Notes under the pieces: generated by a model
Seen by the model: only the letters and a program-made list of their open reading frames with translations
Databases searched by the model: none
What the model was told of the DNA's origin: nothing
Assembly (NCBI GenBank): GCA_016789685.1
Contig: JAEUQQ010000440.1
Span: 1-36,302, forward strand
Source of the DNA: Acidobacteriota bacterium
GTDB lineage: Bacteria > Acidobacteriota > Vicinamibacteria > Vicinamibacterales > JAFNAJ01
DNA: 36,302 nt
Direction of reading: 5' to 3'
In this document: piece after piece, positions 6,053 to 14,089 of the stretch
Layout of the letters: every line of letters starts with the position of its first letter
Numbering within the stretch: position 1 is the first letter of the stretch
Made by a program: the position numbers and the translations under genes

Positions 6053-9000
6053 ATGAGCAGGTGGACACGGCGTGCGTCCATCGTGGCGTCGATTGCGCTG
6101 GCCGCAGTCGTGGTCGCGGGTGTGGCGGATGCGCAGACGTCTTTCGTTCCGTACTTCGGCAAGAATCGCGTGAAGTACGACAATTTCAAGTGGCAGATCT
6201 ACACGACCGAACACTTCGAGATCTACTACTACCCTGACCTCGAACCGCACCTCGAGCGCGTGGCGAGCTACGCCGAGAGTGCGTACCAGCAAATCAGCTC
6301 AGACCTGAAGCACGACCTGGCGCACAAGGTGCCGATCGTGCTGTTCAAGACGCAGTCCGAGTTCCAGCAGCAGAACATCATCCAGGGCGACATTCCCGAA
6401 GGCGTGGCGGCCTTCGCGGAACCCTCGCGCGATCGGCTGGTGCTGCCGATCGACGAGCCGCCCGACCAGCTGTATCGCCTGATCACCCACGAGATGACGC
6501 ACATCTTCGAGTTCGACATCATCCCGCGGTCGTTGATCCGGCGGAACGTGCCCTTGTGGGTCGACGAGGGCCTGGCCGACTTCATGGCGGGCATCTGGCG
6601 CCCGCTCGACCTGATGACCGTGCGCGACGTCGCCGTGGCCGATGCGGTCCCGAAGATGACCGACATGGAGGGCTACGGCTCGTTCACCAACGCGCGGATG
6701 GTCTACAACCTCGGGCACGCGGCCTTCGAGTTCATCGAGTCGAAGTGGGGCAAGGAGGGCATCCGGCAGTTCATGTTCTCGCTCCGCAAGAGCGTCATCG
6801 GCGGCGGCGAGAACGCCTACGAAGAGGCGTTCCGTGTCTCGCCCGAGGAGTTCGACGAGCAGTTCCAGAAGTACCTCAAGGACCGCTTCAAGGCGTTCCG
6901 CGACAAGGAGCGGCCCGCCGACTACGGCCGTGACCTCGCGCCGAAGCCCGAGAAAACGCGCTACACGGCCGTGTTGTCGATCGAGCCGTCGCCATCGGGC
7001 GACCTGATTGCGGCCGTCGCCGGCAACCGGCGCGACCAGGAGCTCGACGTCGTGCTGGTGTCGGCCAAAGACGGGCAGGTCGTGCGCAACCTCACGGGCG
7101 GTTTCGACAAGGACAAGGGGTTCGAGTACATCACGGTGCCTGGCGCCCGCTGGAACACGGTGCCCTGGATGTCGTGGGCCCCGGCCGGCGACCGGCTCGC
7201 CTACTTCGTGCGCACCGAGAAACACCGGACGCTGGTCGTCCAGAACGCCGTCACCGGCAAGATCGAAGACCGCGTCGAATTGCCCACGGTCGATGCGCCG
7301 GAATCGCCCGACATCTCGCCCAACGGACGCACGGTGGCGTTCTCGGCCCTGCAGGGCGCGGTCGGCGACATCTGGCTGCTCAACGTCGAGACGCGCGAGC
7401 TGACCAATGTCACCAAGGACGAGTTCGCCGACTACGCCCCGACGTGGTCGCCCGATGGCACGTACCTCATCTACCTGTCGCGCATCAGCGGCAACGACAA
7501 GCTGTTCCGCCTCGATCCCGCGACCGGCAAGCGCACGCAGCTCACGTTCGGCACGCACGACGATGGGGCCGGGCAGTTCCTCGACGAGAACACGATCGTG
7601 TTCTCATCGACGGCGACCGACCCGACCAAGCCGCTCGAGCCCGAGGTCGCGCGCAACGGCAACATCTACAACCTCTGGACGCTCAGCCTCAAGTCGGGCG
7701 AACTGCGGCAATACACCGACACGCTGACCGGCAACCTCTCGCCGGTCGTCCTGCGTGAAGGCAACACCTCGAAGGTCGCCTTCGTGACCTACTTCAAGGG
7801 CGACTACGGGTTGCACACGCTGGTGCCCAAGGACCCGGTCGCCACGGCCGCCTCCGAGGACTTCGGTGCGCCGGGTCCGGTCATCGACTTCCAGTCGCCG
7901 CTGTCGCACACGCTGGTCAAGGCCAACCAGAAGAAGAAGGGCCGCTTCGAGAAGCTGTTCCTCGACGGCCGGCCGCCCGTGGCCCTCGGCGTCACCAGCG
8001 GCGGCGACCTGTTCGGTGGCACGCAGGTCACGTTCTCGGACGTGCTCGGCGACCAGCAGTTCAACATCGTCGCGTCGTCGGTCTCGCAGTACCGGACGTT
8101 CTCGGGCTCGTACGTCAACCTCTCGGGCCGGCTGCAGTGGGCCGTGCAGGGCTTCTCGCAGACGCAGTTCTTCTACGGGCTCCAGACCGGCGGTCTGCTC
8201 GACTACGGCCTCGGGTTCCTCGATCGCGACGACGCCATCGCCACGCGGACCATGCGCGGCGGCAGCGTGTTCGGGATCTACCCGCTCAACCGCTACACGC
8301 GGCTCGAGATGTTCGGTGGCGTCTCGCACTACGACGAGAAGTACGACGATCCCGTCCTCGAGGAGTTGGCGCAGGACTACCAGCAGCAGGCCTATGGGCA
8401 GACCATCCTCCGCAACGGCACCGCCATGCCCCTGGGCGTCGCGCTGGTGCGCGAGACGACGGTCTTCAGGGAGTTCGGCCCGCTGGCGGGCGACACCATC
8501 CGCCTGTCGTACGAGGTCGCGCCCAAGATCAGCACCTGGCTGTCGAACCAGACGGTCGACCTCGACGCCCGCTACTACCTGCGCATCGCCGGCACGGGCG
8601 TGCTGGCCCTGCGCGGCAAGGGCTACAAGAGCTGGGGCCAGCAGCCCAACTTCTTCTTCTTTGGCGGCAACTCCGAACTGCGCGGGTACGAATACCTGGA
8701 GTTCGCCGGCAACGAGGGCTTCTTCGCGAACGCGGAGCTGCGCTTCCCGCTCGTGGAAGCGTTCCTGACGCCGATTGGCGTGCTCGGCGGCATCCGCGGC
8801 ACGTTCTTCGCCAACATCGGCGGCGCCCGTTTCAAGGGACAGGACTTTTCGTTCTCGAGCAGCGGCGATGAGCAGTACACGCCGATCATCAACTACACCT
8901 TCGACCTGGCCTCCCAGTCGTTCCAGCCGGTCTACGGCCCGCCGCAGACCGTGTCGGGTTTCAGGCTGCGTGATGGTCGCGCGTCATATGGCGTCGGGCT

Positions 9001-9154
9001 GCAGACCTTCGCGCTCGGCTTCCCCATCCACTTCGACTGGGCCTGGCGCACGTTGTTCAACAAGGAATGGGAAGACCTGCTGTTTGCCTACGGCGGTGGC
9101 AGTTCGGCCTTCCGCAAGCCGACGTTCAAGGTCTGGATGGGTTTCGACTTCTAG
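6053..9154 (+). CDS. exported HExxH metallopeptidase - TolB-like propeller - BamA-type barrel fusion
   Basis: A 1033-residue protein. The ATG at 6053 follows GAGGTGAGGG; residues 8-27 form a signal peptide ending near ADAQT. Residues about 50-260 resemble the peptidase MA gluzincin family: H146-E-M-T-H150 with E172 in WVDEGLADF as probable third zinc ligand. Residues about 270-600 carry PD40/WD40-like propeller blades (ISPNGRTVAFSA, WSPDGTYLIYLS, LWTLSLKSGELR). Residues about 640-1033 look like a surface-antigen (BamA/TamA) barrel: repeated alternating strands, an FFFGGNSELRGYEY segment like the conserved RGY region, and a C-terminal aromatic residue (VWMGFDF). The protein is probably seated in the outer membrane with peptidase and propeller in the periplasm. 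It is monocistronic. The substrate is unknown; whether the barrel is a transporter or only an anchor cannot be told. Confidence 0.85.
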   Translation: MSRWTRRASIVASIALAAVVVAGVADAQTSFVPYFGKNRVKYDNFKWQIYTTEHFEIYYYPDLEPHLERVASYAESAYQQISSDLKHDLAHKVPIVLFKTQSEFQQQNIIQGDIPEGVAAFAEPSRDRLVLPIDEPPDQLYRLITHEMTHIFEFDIIPRSLIRRNVPLWVDEGLADFMAGIWRPLDLMTVRDVAVADAVPKMTDMEGYGSFTNARMVYNLGHAAFEFIESKWGKEGIRQFMFSLRKSVIGGGENAYEEAFRVSPEEFDEQFQKYLKDRFKAFRDKERPADYGRDLAPKPEKTRYTAVLSIEPSPSGDLIAAVAGNRRDQELDVVLVSAKDGQVVRNLTGGFDKDKGFEYITVPGARWNTVPWMSWAPAGDRLAYFVRTEKHRTLVVQNAVTGKIEDRVELPTVDAPESPDISPNGRTVAFSALQGAVGDIWLLNVETRELTNVTKDEFADYAPTWSPDGTYLIYLSRISGNDKLFRLDPATGKRTQLTFGTHDDGAGQFLDENTIVFSSTATDPTKPLEPEVARNGNIYNLWTLSLKSGELRQYTDTLTGNLSPVVLREGNTSKVAFVTYFKGDYGLHTLVPKDPVATAASEDFGAPGPVIDFQSPLSHTLVKANQKKKGRFEKLFLDGRPPVALGVTSGGDLFGGTQVTFSDVLGDQQFNIVASSVSQYRTFSGSYVNLSGRLQWAVQGFSQTQFFYGLQTGGLLDYGLGFLDRDDAIATRTMRGGSVFGIYPLNRYTRLEMFGGVSHYDEKYDDPVLEELAQDYQQQAYGQTILRNGTAMPLGVALVRETTVFREFGPLAGDTIRLSYEVAPKISTWLSNQTVDLDARYYLRIAGTGVLALRGKGYKSWGQQPNFFFFGGNSELRGYEYLEFAGNEGFFANAELRFPLVEAFLTPIGVLGGIRGTFFANIGGARFKGQDFSFSSSGDEQYTPIINYTFDLASQSFQPVYGPPQTVSGFRLRDGRASYGVGLQTFALGFPIHFDWAWRTLFNKEWEDLLFAYGGGSSAFRKPTFKVWMGFDF

Positions 9155-9254
9155 GCCGACCCGTCGTGCCACCCGCGGCGCGACCACCTCTCGTTCCTGC
9201 CACCCGGGGCCCGGCATCGACGTCCGTCGGTGTCGGGCCTCGCGGCGTCTGGGC

Positions 9255-9271
9255 CGCGTGCCTGGCACGCG
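9255..9271. repeat. palindrome CGCGTGCC-N-GGCACGCG, copy 1 (between convergent genes)
   Basis: Two 8-base arms around a single T. It lies about 100 bases after the barrel-fusion gene and 121 bases beyond the end of the convergent TPR/protease-like gene, a position suited to a transcript end, though there is no T-run. The same 8-base arms recur at 10914-10930, on the other side of the TPR/protease-like gene. The rest of the 9155-9391 gap shows no gene. Confidence 0.5.
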
Positions 9272-9391
9272 TGAGGCGCACGTTCCGTCGCAGGCCTCGC
9301 CGCGCCATTCGACGGCCGAGCGGGTCCGGCGGGGGCACCGGCGCTGACCTGGATGTGCTCCAGCGGCGCGTGATGCGTCGCGCGACCAGCG

Positions 9392-10900
9392 TCAGTTCGC
9401 GCTCGTCGCGAGCCTGACCTCGCTGCGGCGCAGGTCGATCGTGACGTCGTACTTGCTCAGGAACCGGTGCCCGACGATCCCGCCGAGATCGAAACCCAGC
9501 AAGATGCTCGGCGCGTCGAGGTTGAGCACGGGAACGGCGACGTTGTCGAGCGCGACGCGGTCGAACGCGACGTGAATCCCGGTGAGCAGGAAGGCGTCGG
9601 GGTCCCAGCCTGACGTGCCGTACACCTTGAGGCCGATGTGCCGCGGCGGCACGACCGCGATCGCATCGGCCGTCGAGCGGCTGATCGACAGCACTTCGCC
9701 CCCCGTGTCGATCACGAACGGCACCGACGTCTTGCCGTTCACGCTCCCCGTCACGGTGGCGAGGCGATGCAGGCGCATCGGCAGCACGAAGTCGGCGGCC
9801 GCGTCGGGCAGGTCGCGGGCCATCGTGAGGAGGCGACGCCGGTAGTCGATGCGCACCGAGAAGCCCATGGCGAGCGGCGAAAAGCTCTCGACTTCCTGCG
9901 TGGGCAGCCCCTGCAGCGGCGGGTTCTTGATGAGCGTGGGCACCTGGTCGATCACCAGGCTCCCGATCTGCAGGCGGTCCATCGTCCCGACCATCAGGCC
10001 GCGCAGGCCGACGCCGCCGACACCCGCCGACAACGTGTAGACGACGGGCTGCACCCCATAGCGCTGCGCGACGCGACGCGACACGACCGTCATTTCGGCG
10101 CCGGTATCGAGGATGAAGTCCATCTCGGCACGCCCGTTGACCCTGGCGGTCACGACAATCTTGTCCTTGCGCAGCCTGAAGGGCACGGTGTGGACCTTCT
10201 GGCCGGCATCGCCCCGAGCCGCCAGCGGCACCCGGTCGTCGAACGACTTCAGGAACCTGACCTGCTGGCGGGCCCAGGCGGCCATCTCGCTGTTGTCCTT
10301 GTTCGGCAGCAGGTTCGAGTAGTTGGTGTAGGCCAGGGCCGCTTCGGGATAACGGCGCTGCCGCTCGAGCACGAAGCCGAGCGTGTGGTGGAACTCGGGC
10401 TCCCGCGGCGCGAGGCCGACGGCACGGCGGGCGTGTTCGAGTGCCTCGTCTGGCCGGCCCCGCGAATCGAGGGCCCTGGCCATCCCGCTGATCGCACGCG
10501 CCTGGTTGGCGTCGGCGGCGAGCGCCGCCGCATAGGCCTGTTCCGCCGCGGCGAACTGGCCCGCCGACCAGCGGGTATCGCCCAGCAACGCCAGGACCTC
10601 GGCGTCATCAGGGGCGGTGTCGGCCAGTTCGGCGGCGGTGGTCCGGGCACGACGGAACTCGCCGCTCCGCAACAGCGACTTGACGAGCCCGCGGCCCATG
10701 GCCACCCGCAAGGGCCCGCTCGCCGAGGCGTAGGCGGCGTCGTAGGCGTCGATGGCGTCGCGGAACCGGCCGTCGCCGTACAGGAGGTCGGCCAACTGGG
10801 CCTTGACCAGCGACGCCGGATCATCGGCTGCAGCGAGCACCGACACCGCCCCCGCAACGGTCAGCACAGCCATCCATCCGCTCAGGCGACGCACGCGCAT
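9392..10900 (-). CDS. exported TPR protein with two aspartic-protease-like (retropepsin-type) domains
   Basis: A 502-residue protein. The ATG at 10900 has GGGGAG six bases upstream, and residues 5-25 form a signal peptide (WMAVLTVAGAVSVLAAAD). Residues about 30-200 contain tetratricopeptide repeats, for example the unit with WSAGQFAAAEQAYAAALAAD and the next with ALEHARRAVGLAP. Two gag-pol-type aspartic protease folds follow, each with the active-site Asp-Thr-Gly: D265 (FILDTGAEM) and D398 (FVIDTGGEV), with the later ILLGFDLGGIVGHRFL segment closing the second. In retropepsins two DTG halves form one active site by dimerisation; here both halves are in one chain, like a pepsin-type bilobal arrangement or two tandem domains. 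The probable location is the periplasm. The substrate is unknown. The gene stands alone, flanked by two copies of the same palindrome. Confidence 0.85.
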   Translation of the reverse strand: MRVRRLSGWMAVLTVAGAVSVLAAADDPASLVKAQLADLLYGDGRFRDAIDAYDAAYASASGPLRVAMGRGLVKSLLRSGEFRRARTTAAELADTAPDDAEVLALLGDTRWSAGQFAAAEQAYAAALAADANQARAISGMARALDSRGRPDEALEHARRAVGLAPREPEFHHTLGFVLERQRRYPEAALAYTNYSNLLPNKDNSEMAAWARQQVRFLKSFDDRVPLAARGDAGQKVHTVPFRLRKDKIVVTARVNGRAEMDFILDTGAEMTVVSRRVAQRYGVQPVVYTLSAGVGGVGLRGLMVGTMDRLQIGSLVIDQVPTLIKNPPLQGLPTQEVESFSPLAMGFSVRIDYRRRLLTMARDLPDAAADFVLPMRLHRLATVTGSVNGKTSVPFVIDTGGEVLSISRSTADAIAVVPPRHIGLKVYGTSGWDPDAFLLTGIHVAFDRVALDNVAVPVLNLDAPSILLGFDLGGIVGHRFLSKYDVTIDLRRSEVRLATSAN

Positions 10901-10913
10901 GCACGACTCCCCT

Positions 10914-10930
10914 CGCGTGCCGGGCACGCG
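10914..10930. repeat. palindrome CGCGTGCC-N-GGCACGCG, copy 2 (in the leader of the TPR/protease-like gene)
   Basis: The same 8-base arms as at 9255-9271, here around a single G, 13 bases before the ATG of the TPR/protease-like gene. In the mRNA it would form a hairpin just upstream of the ribosome site; in DNA it could be an operator. A related but shorter palindrome (CGCGTG-CT-CACGCG) lies at 10999-11012. Confidence 0.5.
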
Positions 10931-11010
10931 TCGACGACGGGCGAAGCGGGACGAGCGACCGGCGTCGGCACAGGGACGCGCCGGACGACGACACCGCTCG
11001 CGTGCTCACG

Positions 11011-11040
11011 CGGCGATGCGCGCGTGGCCACGCATCGCCG
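11011..11040. terminator. strong hairpin downstream of nuoI
   Basis: A perfect 10-base stem (CGGCGATGCG with CGCATCGCCG) around a 10-base loop, which itself overlaps a competing palindrome GCGTGGCCACGC. It begins 49 bases after the nuoI stop codon, where a terminator of the iclR-ferredoxin-nuoB-nuoI operon is expected. No T-run follows. Confidence 0.5.
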
Positions 11041-11089
11041 AGATACCGGCGACGCGCGGCGTCACGCCGCACCAGCGGCCACGCGAGGC

Positions 11090-11560
11090 TCAGCGGGTGT
11101 AATGCTGAATCGGCAAGCCGTCGTACATTTCGTCGATGCGCAGAATCTGCGACGCGCGCGAGTAGCTGCCCAGCTCGTAGTCCTCGCTCATGACAAGGGC
11201 CTTGATCGGCTTGGTCGGGCACACCTCGCTGCACAGCCCGCAGAAGCTGCAGCGCGACAGGTTGAAATCGAAGTAGTCGAGAATCTTGATCTTCTGGCCA
11301 GGTTCGCGGTGGCCGCCGAGCGAGATCAGGTCGTCCGGGCACGCTTTGGCGCACTGGTCACAGACGATGCAGGTCTGGGCGCCGTTGGCGGGATCGACCT
11401 GCAGGCGCAGCACGCCGCGGAACCGCGGCGCGACGGGCCGCCGTTCGGCCGGGTACTGGAACGTGAACGCCGGCTTGGGCGTGTGGCGCAGCGTGAGCAT
11501 CAACCCCTTGACGAGGTCGATGAGAAAGAACGACTTGACCCACTGAAACAGGCTGGCCAT
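11090..11560 (-). CDS. nuoI: NADH-quinone oxidoreductase subunit I (complex I, two [4Fe-4S] clusters)
   Basis: A 156-residue protein of the usual NuoI length. It has two ferredoxin-type motifs: C64-x2-C67-x2-C70-x3-C74-P (CIVCDQCAKACP) and C104-x2-C107-x2-C110-x3-C114-P (CSFCGLCSEVCP), the ligands of clusters N6a and N6b. The N-terminus has the amphipathic membrane-contact segment typical of NuoI (FFLIDLVKGLMLTLRHTPKP) and the YPAERRPVAPRFRG motif. It passes electrons between NuoG and NuoB inside complex I. The start lies six bases after the nuoB stop codon. The other complex I genes are not in the window; nuoB and nuoI are usually separated by nuoCDEFGH, so this pair is a split or secondary set. 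Confidence 0.92.
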   Translation of the reverse strand: MASLFQWVKSFFLIDLVKGLMLTLRHTPKPAFTFQYPAERRPVAPRFRGVLRLQVDPANGAQTCIVCDQCAKACPDDLISLGGHREPGQKIKILDYFDFNLSRCSFCGLCSEVCPTKPIKALVMSEDYELGSYSRASQILRIDEMYDGLPIQHYTR

Positions 11561-11566
11561 GGCTCG

Positions 11567-12100
<534 letters not shown>

Positions 12101-12123
12101 GGCGATGTCACTCCGCTACGACA

Positions 12124-12384
12124 TTACTTCTGATAATACTCCGCGTTCCTGGGGATGAAGCCCTTCCACTTCTCGGGGACTTCGTCGAGCGCGAAGATGG
12201 CCTCGACGGGGCACGCCGGCACGCACGCGCCGCAGTCGATGCACTCGTCGGGATGGATGTAGAGCATCTCGGCCGCCTGGAACTCGGGCTCGTCCTTGCG
12301 CGGATGGATGCAGTCGACCGGACACACGTCGACACAAGCCGTGTCCTTGGTGCCGACGCAGGGTTCCGTGATGATGTACGCCAC
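12124..12384 (-). CDS. dicluster (probably 7Fe) ferredoxin
   Basis: An 86-residue ferredoxin. The GTG at 12384 is the start because AGGAGG lies eight bases upstream and the protein then opens with the usual AYIITEPC. The first half has C9-x7-C17-x3-C21-P with C25 beyond, the spacing of [3Fe-4S]-containing ferredoxins; the second has C48-x2-C51-x2-C54-x3-C58-P for a [4Fe-4S] cluster. This matches the 7Fe ferredoxins of the FdxA/FdI type, soluble one-electron carriers. It sits between an IclR regulator gene (44-base gap) and nuoB (23-base gap). The setting suggests it feeds or accompanies the NuoB/NuoI electron chain; it might instead serve an oxygenase such as BoxAB, whose reductase gene is not nearby. 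Confidence 0.9.
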   Translation of the reverse strand: MAYIITEPCVGTKDTACVDVCPVDCIHPRKDEPEFQAAEMLYIHPDECIDCGACVPACPVEAIFALDEVPEKWKGFIPRNAEYYQK

Positions 12385-12428
12385 GTGTCGATCCTCCTCG
12401 ATCGCAGTGTGGGGCTCGCGGGCGGTCC

Positions 12429-13163
12429 CTACGCCGTCACCGCAAGCGTGGCGGCCGGGAGGTGCCCGAGCCGCAGTGAAACAAGCCGTGCCAGGTCGAA
12501 CGCCTGGCGATGTGCCCGTCCGACGAGGTCGCGCTCGTCGGCGGCGTGTGCAAAGAGCCCGATGCGCGCCACCTCGCGCCCCGAGTAGTCGCGCACCGGG
12601 GCGCAGGTGCAGGCCAGGATCGGGTTGGCCGTAGCGGCGCCGTCGCCGAGCCGCTGCACCAGGGGCTCGGGCTCGGCCGCGTCGGTGGCGGTCGTGAGCT
12701 TGAGGCAACTGAGGCGCCGCGGGGCGGCCGCACTCTCGCCGAAGTAGAGCGCGCAGTGCCCCGGCATCGGCCGCCCGTAGGTCGAGTGCATCGCAACCTC
12801 GTCAGGACCGGTGCTCCAGAAATACGTGACCTCGCCGCTGGCGGTCACGGCCACGAACGCCCGGGCCCCGGTCCTGACCACGTGTTCGCGCAAGACCGGG
12901 TAGGCGTGCAGCCGCAGTTCCGAGCGCCCCAGCAGCCTGAAGCTGATGTCGAGCATCTTGAGGCTCAGCGCGTAGCGGCTGGTCGCCTCGTCCTGGCGCA
13001 CATACCCGCGACGCTTGAGCACGTTGAGCAGGCGGTGAACGGTCGGGGCCGGTTGCTTCATGGCGCGGGCGATGTCTGACACGCTCGCCCCGTCCGGCGT
13101 CGCCGAGAGCACTTCGCAGACCTCGAGGGCCTTCTCCAGCGAACTCTGCCGCTCATTCCGCAT
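12429..13163 (-). CDS. IclR-family transcriptional regulator
   Basis: A 244-residue protein. Residues 8-65 form the winged helix (SSLEKALEVCEVLSATPDGA, then ISDIARAMKQPAPTVHRLLNVL-type recognition helix and wing RRGYVRQDEATSRYAL). Residues 80-240 fit the IclR effector-binding domain (LREHVVRTGARAFVAVTASGEVTYF, the small-residue PMPGHCALYFGES loop, and AACTCAPVRDYSG-like segment). The ATG at 13163 is chosen because upstream ATGs at 13202 and 13193 fall on a promoter spacer and -10 box. IclR proteins usually respond to small organic acids or aromatic breakdown products. A GGAACG-N-CGTTCC palindrome four bases upstream of the start suggests self-regulation. It heads an apparent operon with the ferredoxin, nuoB and nuoI. 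Confidence 0.9.
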   Translation of the reverse strand: MRNERQSSLEKALEVCEVLSATPDGASVSDIARAMKQPAPTVHRLLNVLKRRGYVRQDEATSRYALSLKMLDISFRLLGRSELRLHAYPVLREHVVRTGARAFVAVTASGEVTYFWSTGPDEVAMHSTYGRPMPGHCALYFGESAAAPRRLSCLKLTTATDAAEPEPLVQRLGDGAATANPILACTCAPVRDYSGREVARIGLFAHAADERDLVGRAHRQAFDLARLVSLRLGHLPAATLAVTA

Positions 13164-13166
13164 GTC

Positions 13167-13179
13167 GGAACGCCGTTCC
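13167..13179. promoter_or_regulatory. candidate IclR operator
   Basis: GGAACG-C-CGTTCC, a 13-base palindrome four bases before the iclR start codon and just downstream of the predicted transcription start near 13182. IclR-family operators often carry GGAA/TTCC half sites, so self-repression is the simplest reading. Confidence 0.5.
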
Positions 13180-13188
13180 ACAACACAG

Positions 13189-13217
13189 AGCATATGGCGC
13201 ATGGCGCACGGGATCAA
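13189..13217 (-). promoter_or_regulatory. sigma-70 promoter of the iclR-ferredoxin-nuoB-nuoI operon
   Basis: On the minus strand TTGATC (13217-13212), a 17-base spacer and TATGCT (13194-13189). Spacing is ideal and each hexamer matches four of six consensus positions. The transcript would begin near 13182 and contain the GGAACG-N-CGTTCC palindrome in its short leader. Confidence 0.6.
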
Positions 13218-13316
13218 GGTCAGGTTCGGTCCGATATCGGCCCGCAACAGGAAACGGCTGCGCTGGCGGTACCACCGGCACGACCTGCCCCGCGGACGGG
13301 GCAACGAGCCCGGCGG

Positions 13317-14063
13317 CTACTTCGCGACCGTCAGCGAGATATCGCCGCGCACGGCGTCCGCCGACAGGAGGGGTTGCGCCGTCCCGAACGTGCCTTCGCG
13401 AAAGCGGGGGCCGAAGCCCTGCCGCTCGGACAGCGGCAGGTCTGACGTGATGCCGCCGCTCAACGTCAGCAGCAGCACGCGCGCGTCCTTCGGTGCGCGC
13501 ACCAGGCCGATGCGGATGGACCCGTTGAACGTCCGCAAGCGCAACAGGCCATCAGCGCGCAGGTCCGAGCGCTCGATCACGAGGTCGCCCGCGACGGTCT
13601 CGAGCCGTACGACCCCCGCGAGGTCCTCGGCCTGGATCGGCCCGCGCTCGATCCGCGCCTGGATCGACCCCCGGAGGCCCGACACGCCGATCCTGCCCTC
13701 GAACACGCTCACCTGCCTGACGGCGGTCACCAGTGGCACCAGCACGACGACGCGGGCCCTGAGGGTGGCGAGCTTCCCCCCATCGCGCTGCGTCACGTTC
13801 ACGATCAGCGACTCCTCGGTGTCGGCGATGTCGACGGGAATCCGCGCCAGGCCGGCGACGTCGGGCGCCTCGCGCTCCACCTCGATGACGATGTCGGCAC
13901 GGTCGGTCGCGCGGATCTCGATCTCGCCCACCGTCACCCGCACGTCGAGCGGCTTGAACGGAGGCATGATGCGCTTCGACTCGCGTTCGACGAGGGCGTC
14001 GGCACGCCCCGTCGTCGCGGCCATCACCGCCATGCACGCCACGACGACCCAGGTGCCTCGCAT
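13317..14063 (-). CDS. exported adhesin-like repeat protein (DUF4097-type)
   Basis: A 248-residue protein with a signal peptide (residues 3-22, VVVACMAVMAATTGRADA). The mature part is a run of short strands with repeated G-x-I/V patterns (VGEIEIRATDRADIVIEVE, SVFEGRIGVSGLRGSIQARIERGPIQAEDLAGVVRLETVAGDLVIE in sequence), which is how the DUF4097 putative-adhesin beta-solenoid looks. It is probably periplasmic or surface-exposed; no enzymatic motif is visible. The ATG at 14063 lies six bases after a perfect TATAAT and has no ribosome site, so its mRNA is probably leaderless. The gene is divergent from the barrel gene at 14090 and shares its -10 element. The iclR gene follows 153 bases later with its own promoter. 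Confidence 0.75.
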   Translation of the reverse strand: MRGTWVVVACMAVMAATTGRADALVERESKRIMPPFKPLDVRVTVGEIEIRATDRADIVIEVEREAPDVAGLARIPVDIADTEESLIVNVTQRDGGKLATLRARVVVLVPLVTAVRQVSVFEGRIGVSGLRGSIQARIERGPIQAEDLAGVVRLETVAGDLVIERSDLRADGLLRLRTFNGSIRIGLVRAPKDARVLLLTLSGGITSDLPLSERQGFGPRFREGTFGTAQPLLSADAVRGDISLTVAK

Positions 14064-14068
14064 CGCGC

Positions 14069-14078
14069 GATTATAATC
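14069..14078. promoter_or_regulatory. shared palindromic -10 element of a divergent gene pair
   Basis: The 10-base palindrome GATTATAATC contains a perfect TATAAT on both strands (plus 14072-14077, minus 14075-14070). The minus-strand start codon is six bases away and the plus-strand one 12 bases away, so transcripts would be leaderless or nearly so. No good -35 hexamer is visible for either direction. Confidence 0.55.
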
Positions 14079-14089
14079 ACCCGCAGCTC

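Noticed and set aside
9392-10900. Retropepsin-like domains as a sign of a retroelement
   Set aside because: There is no reverse transcriptase, integrase or terminal repeat. The signal peptide and TPR repeats mark a cellular protein.
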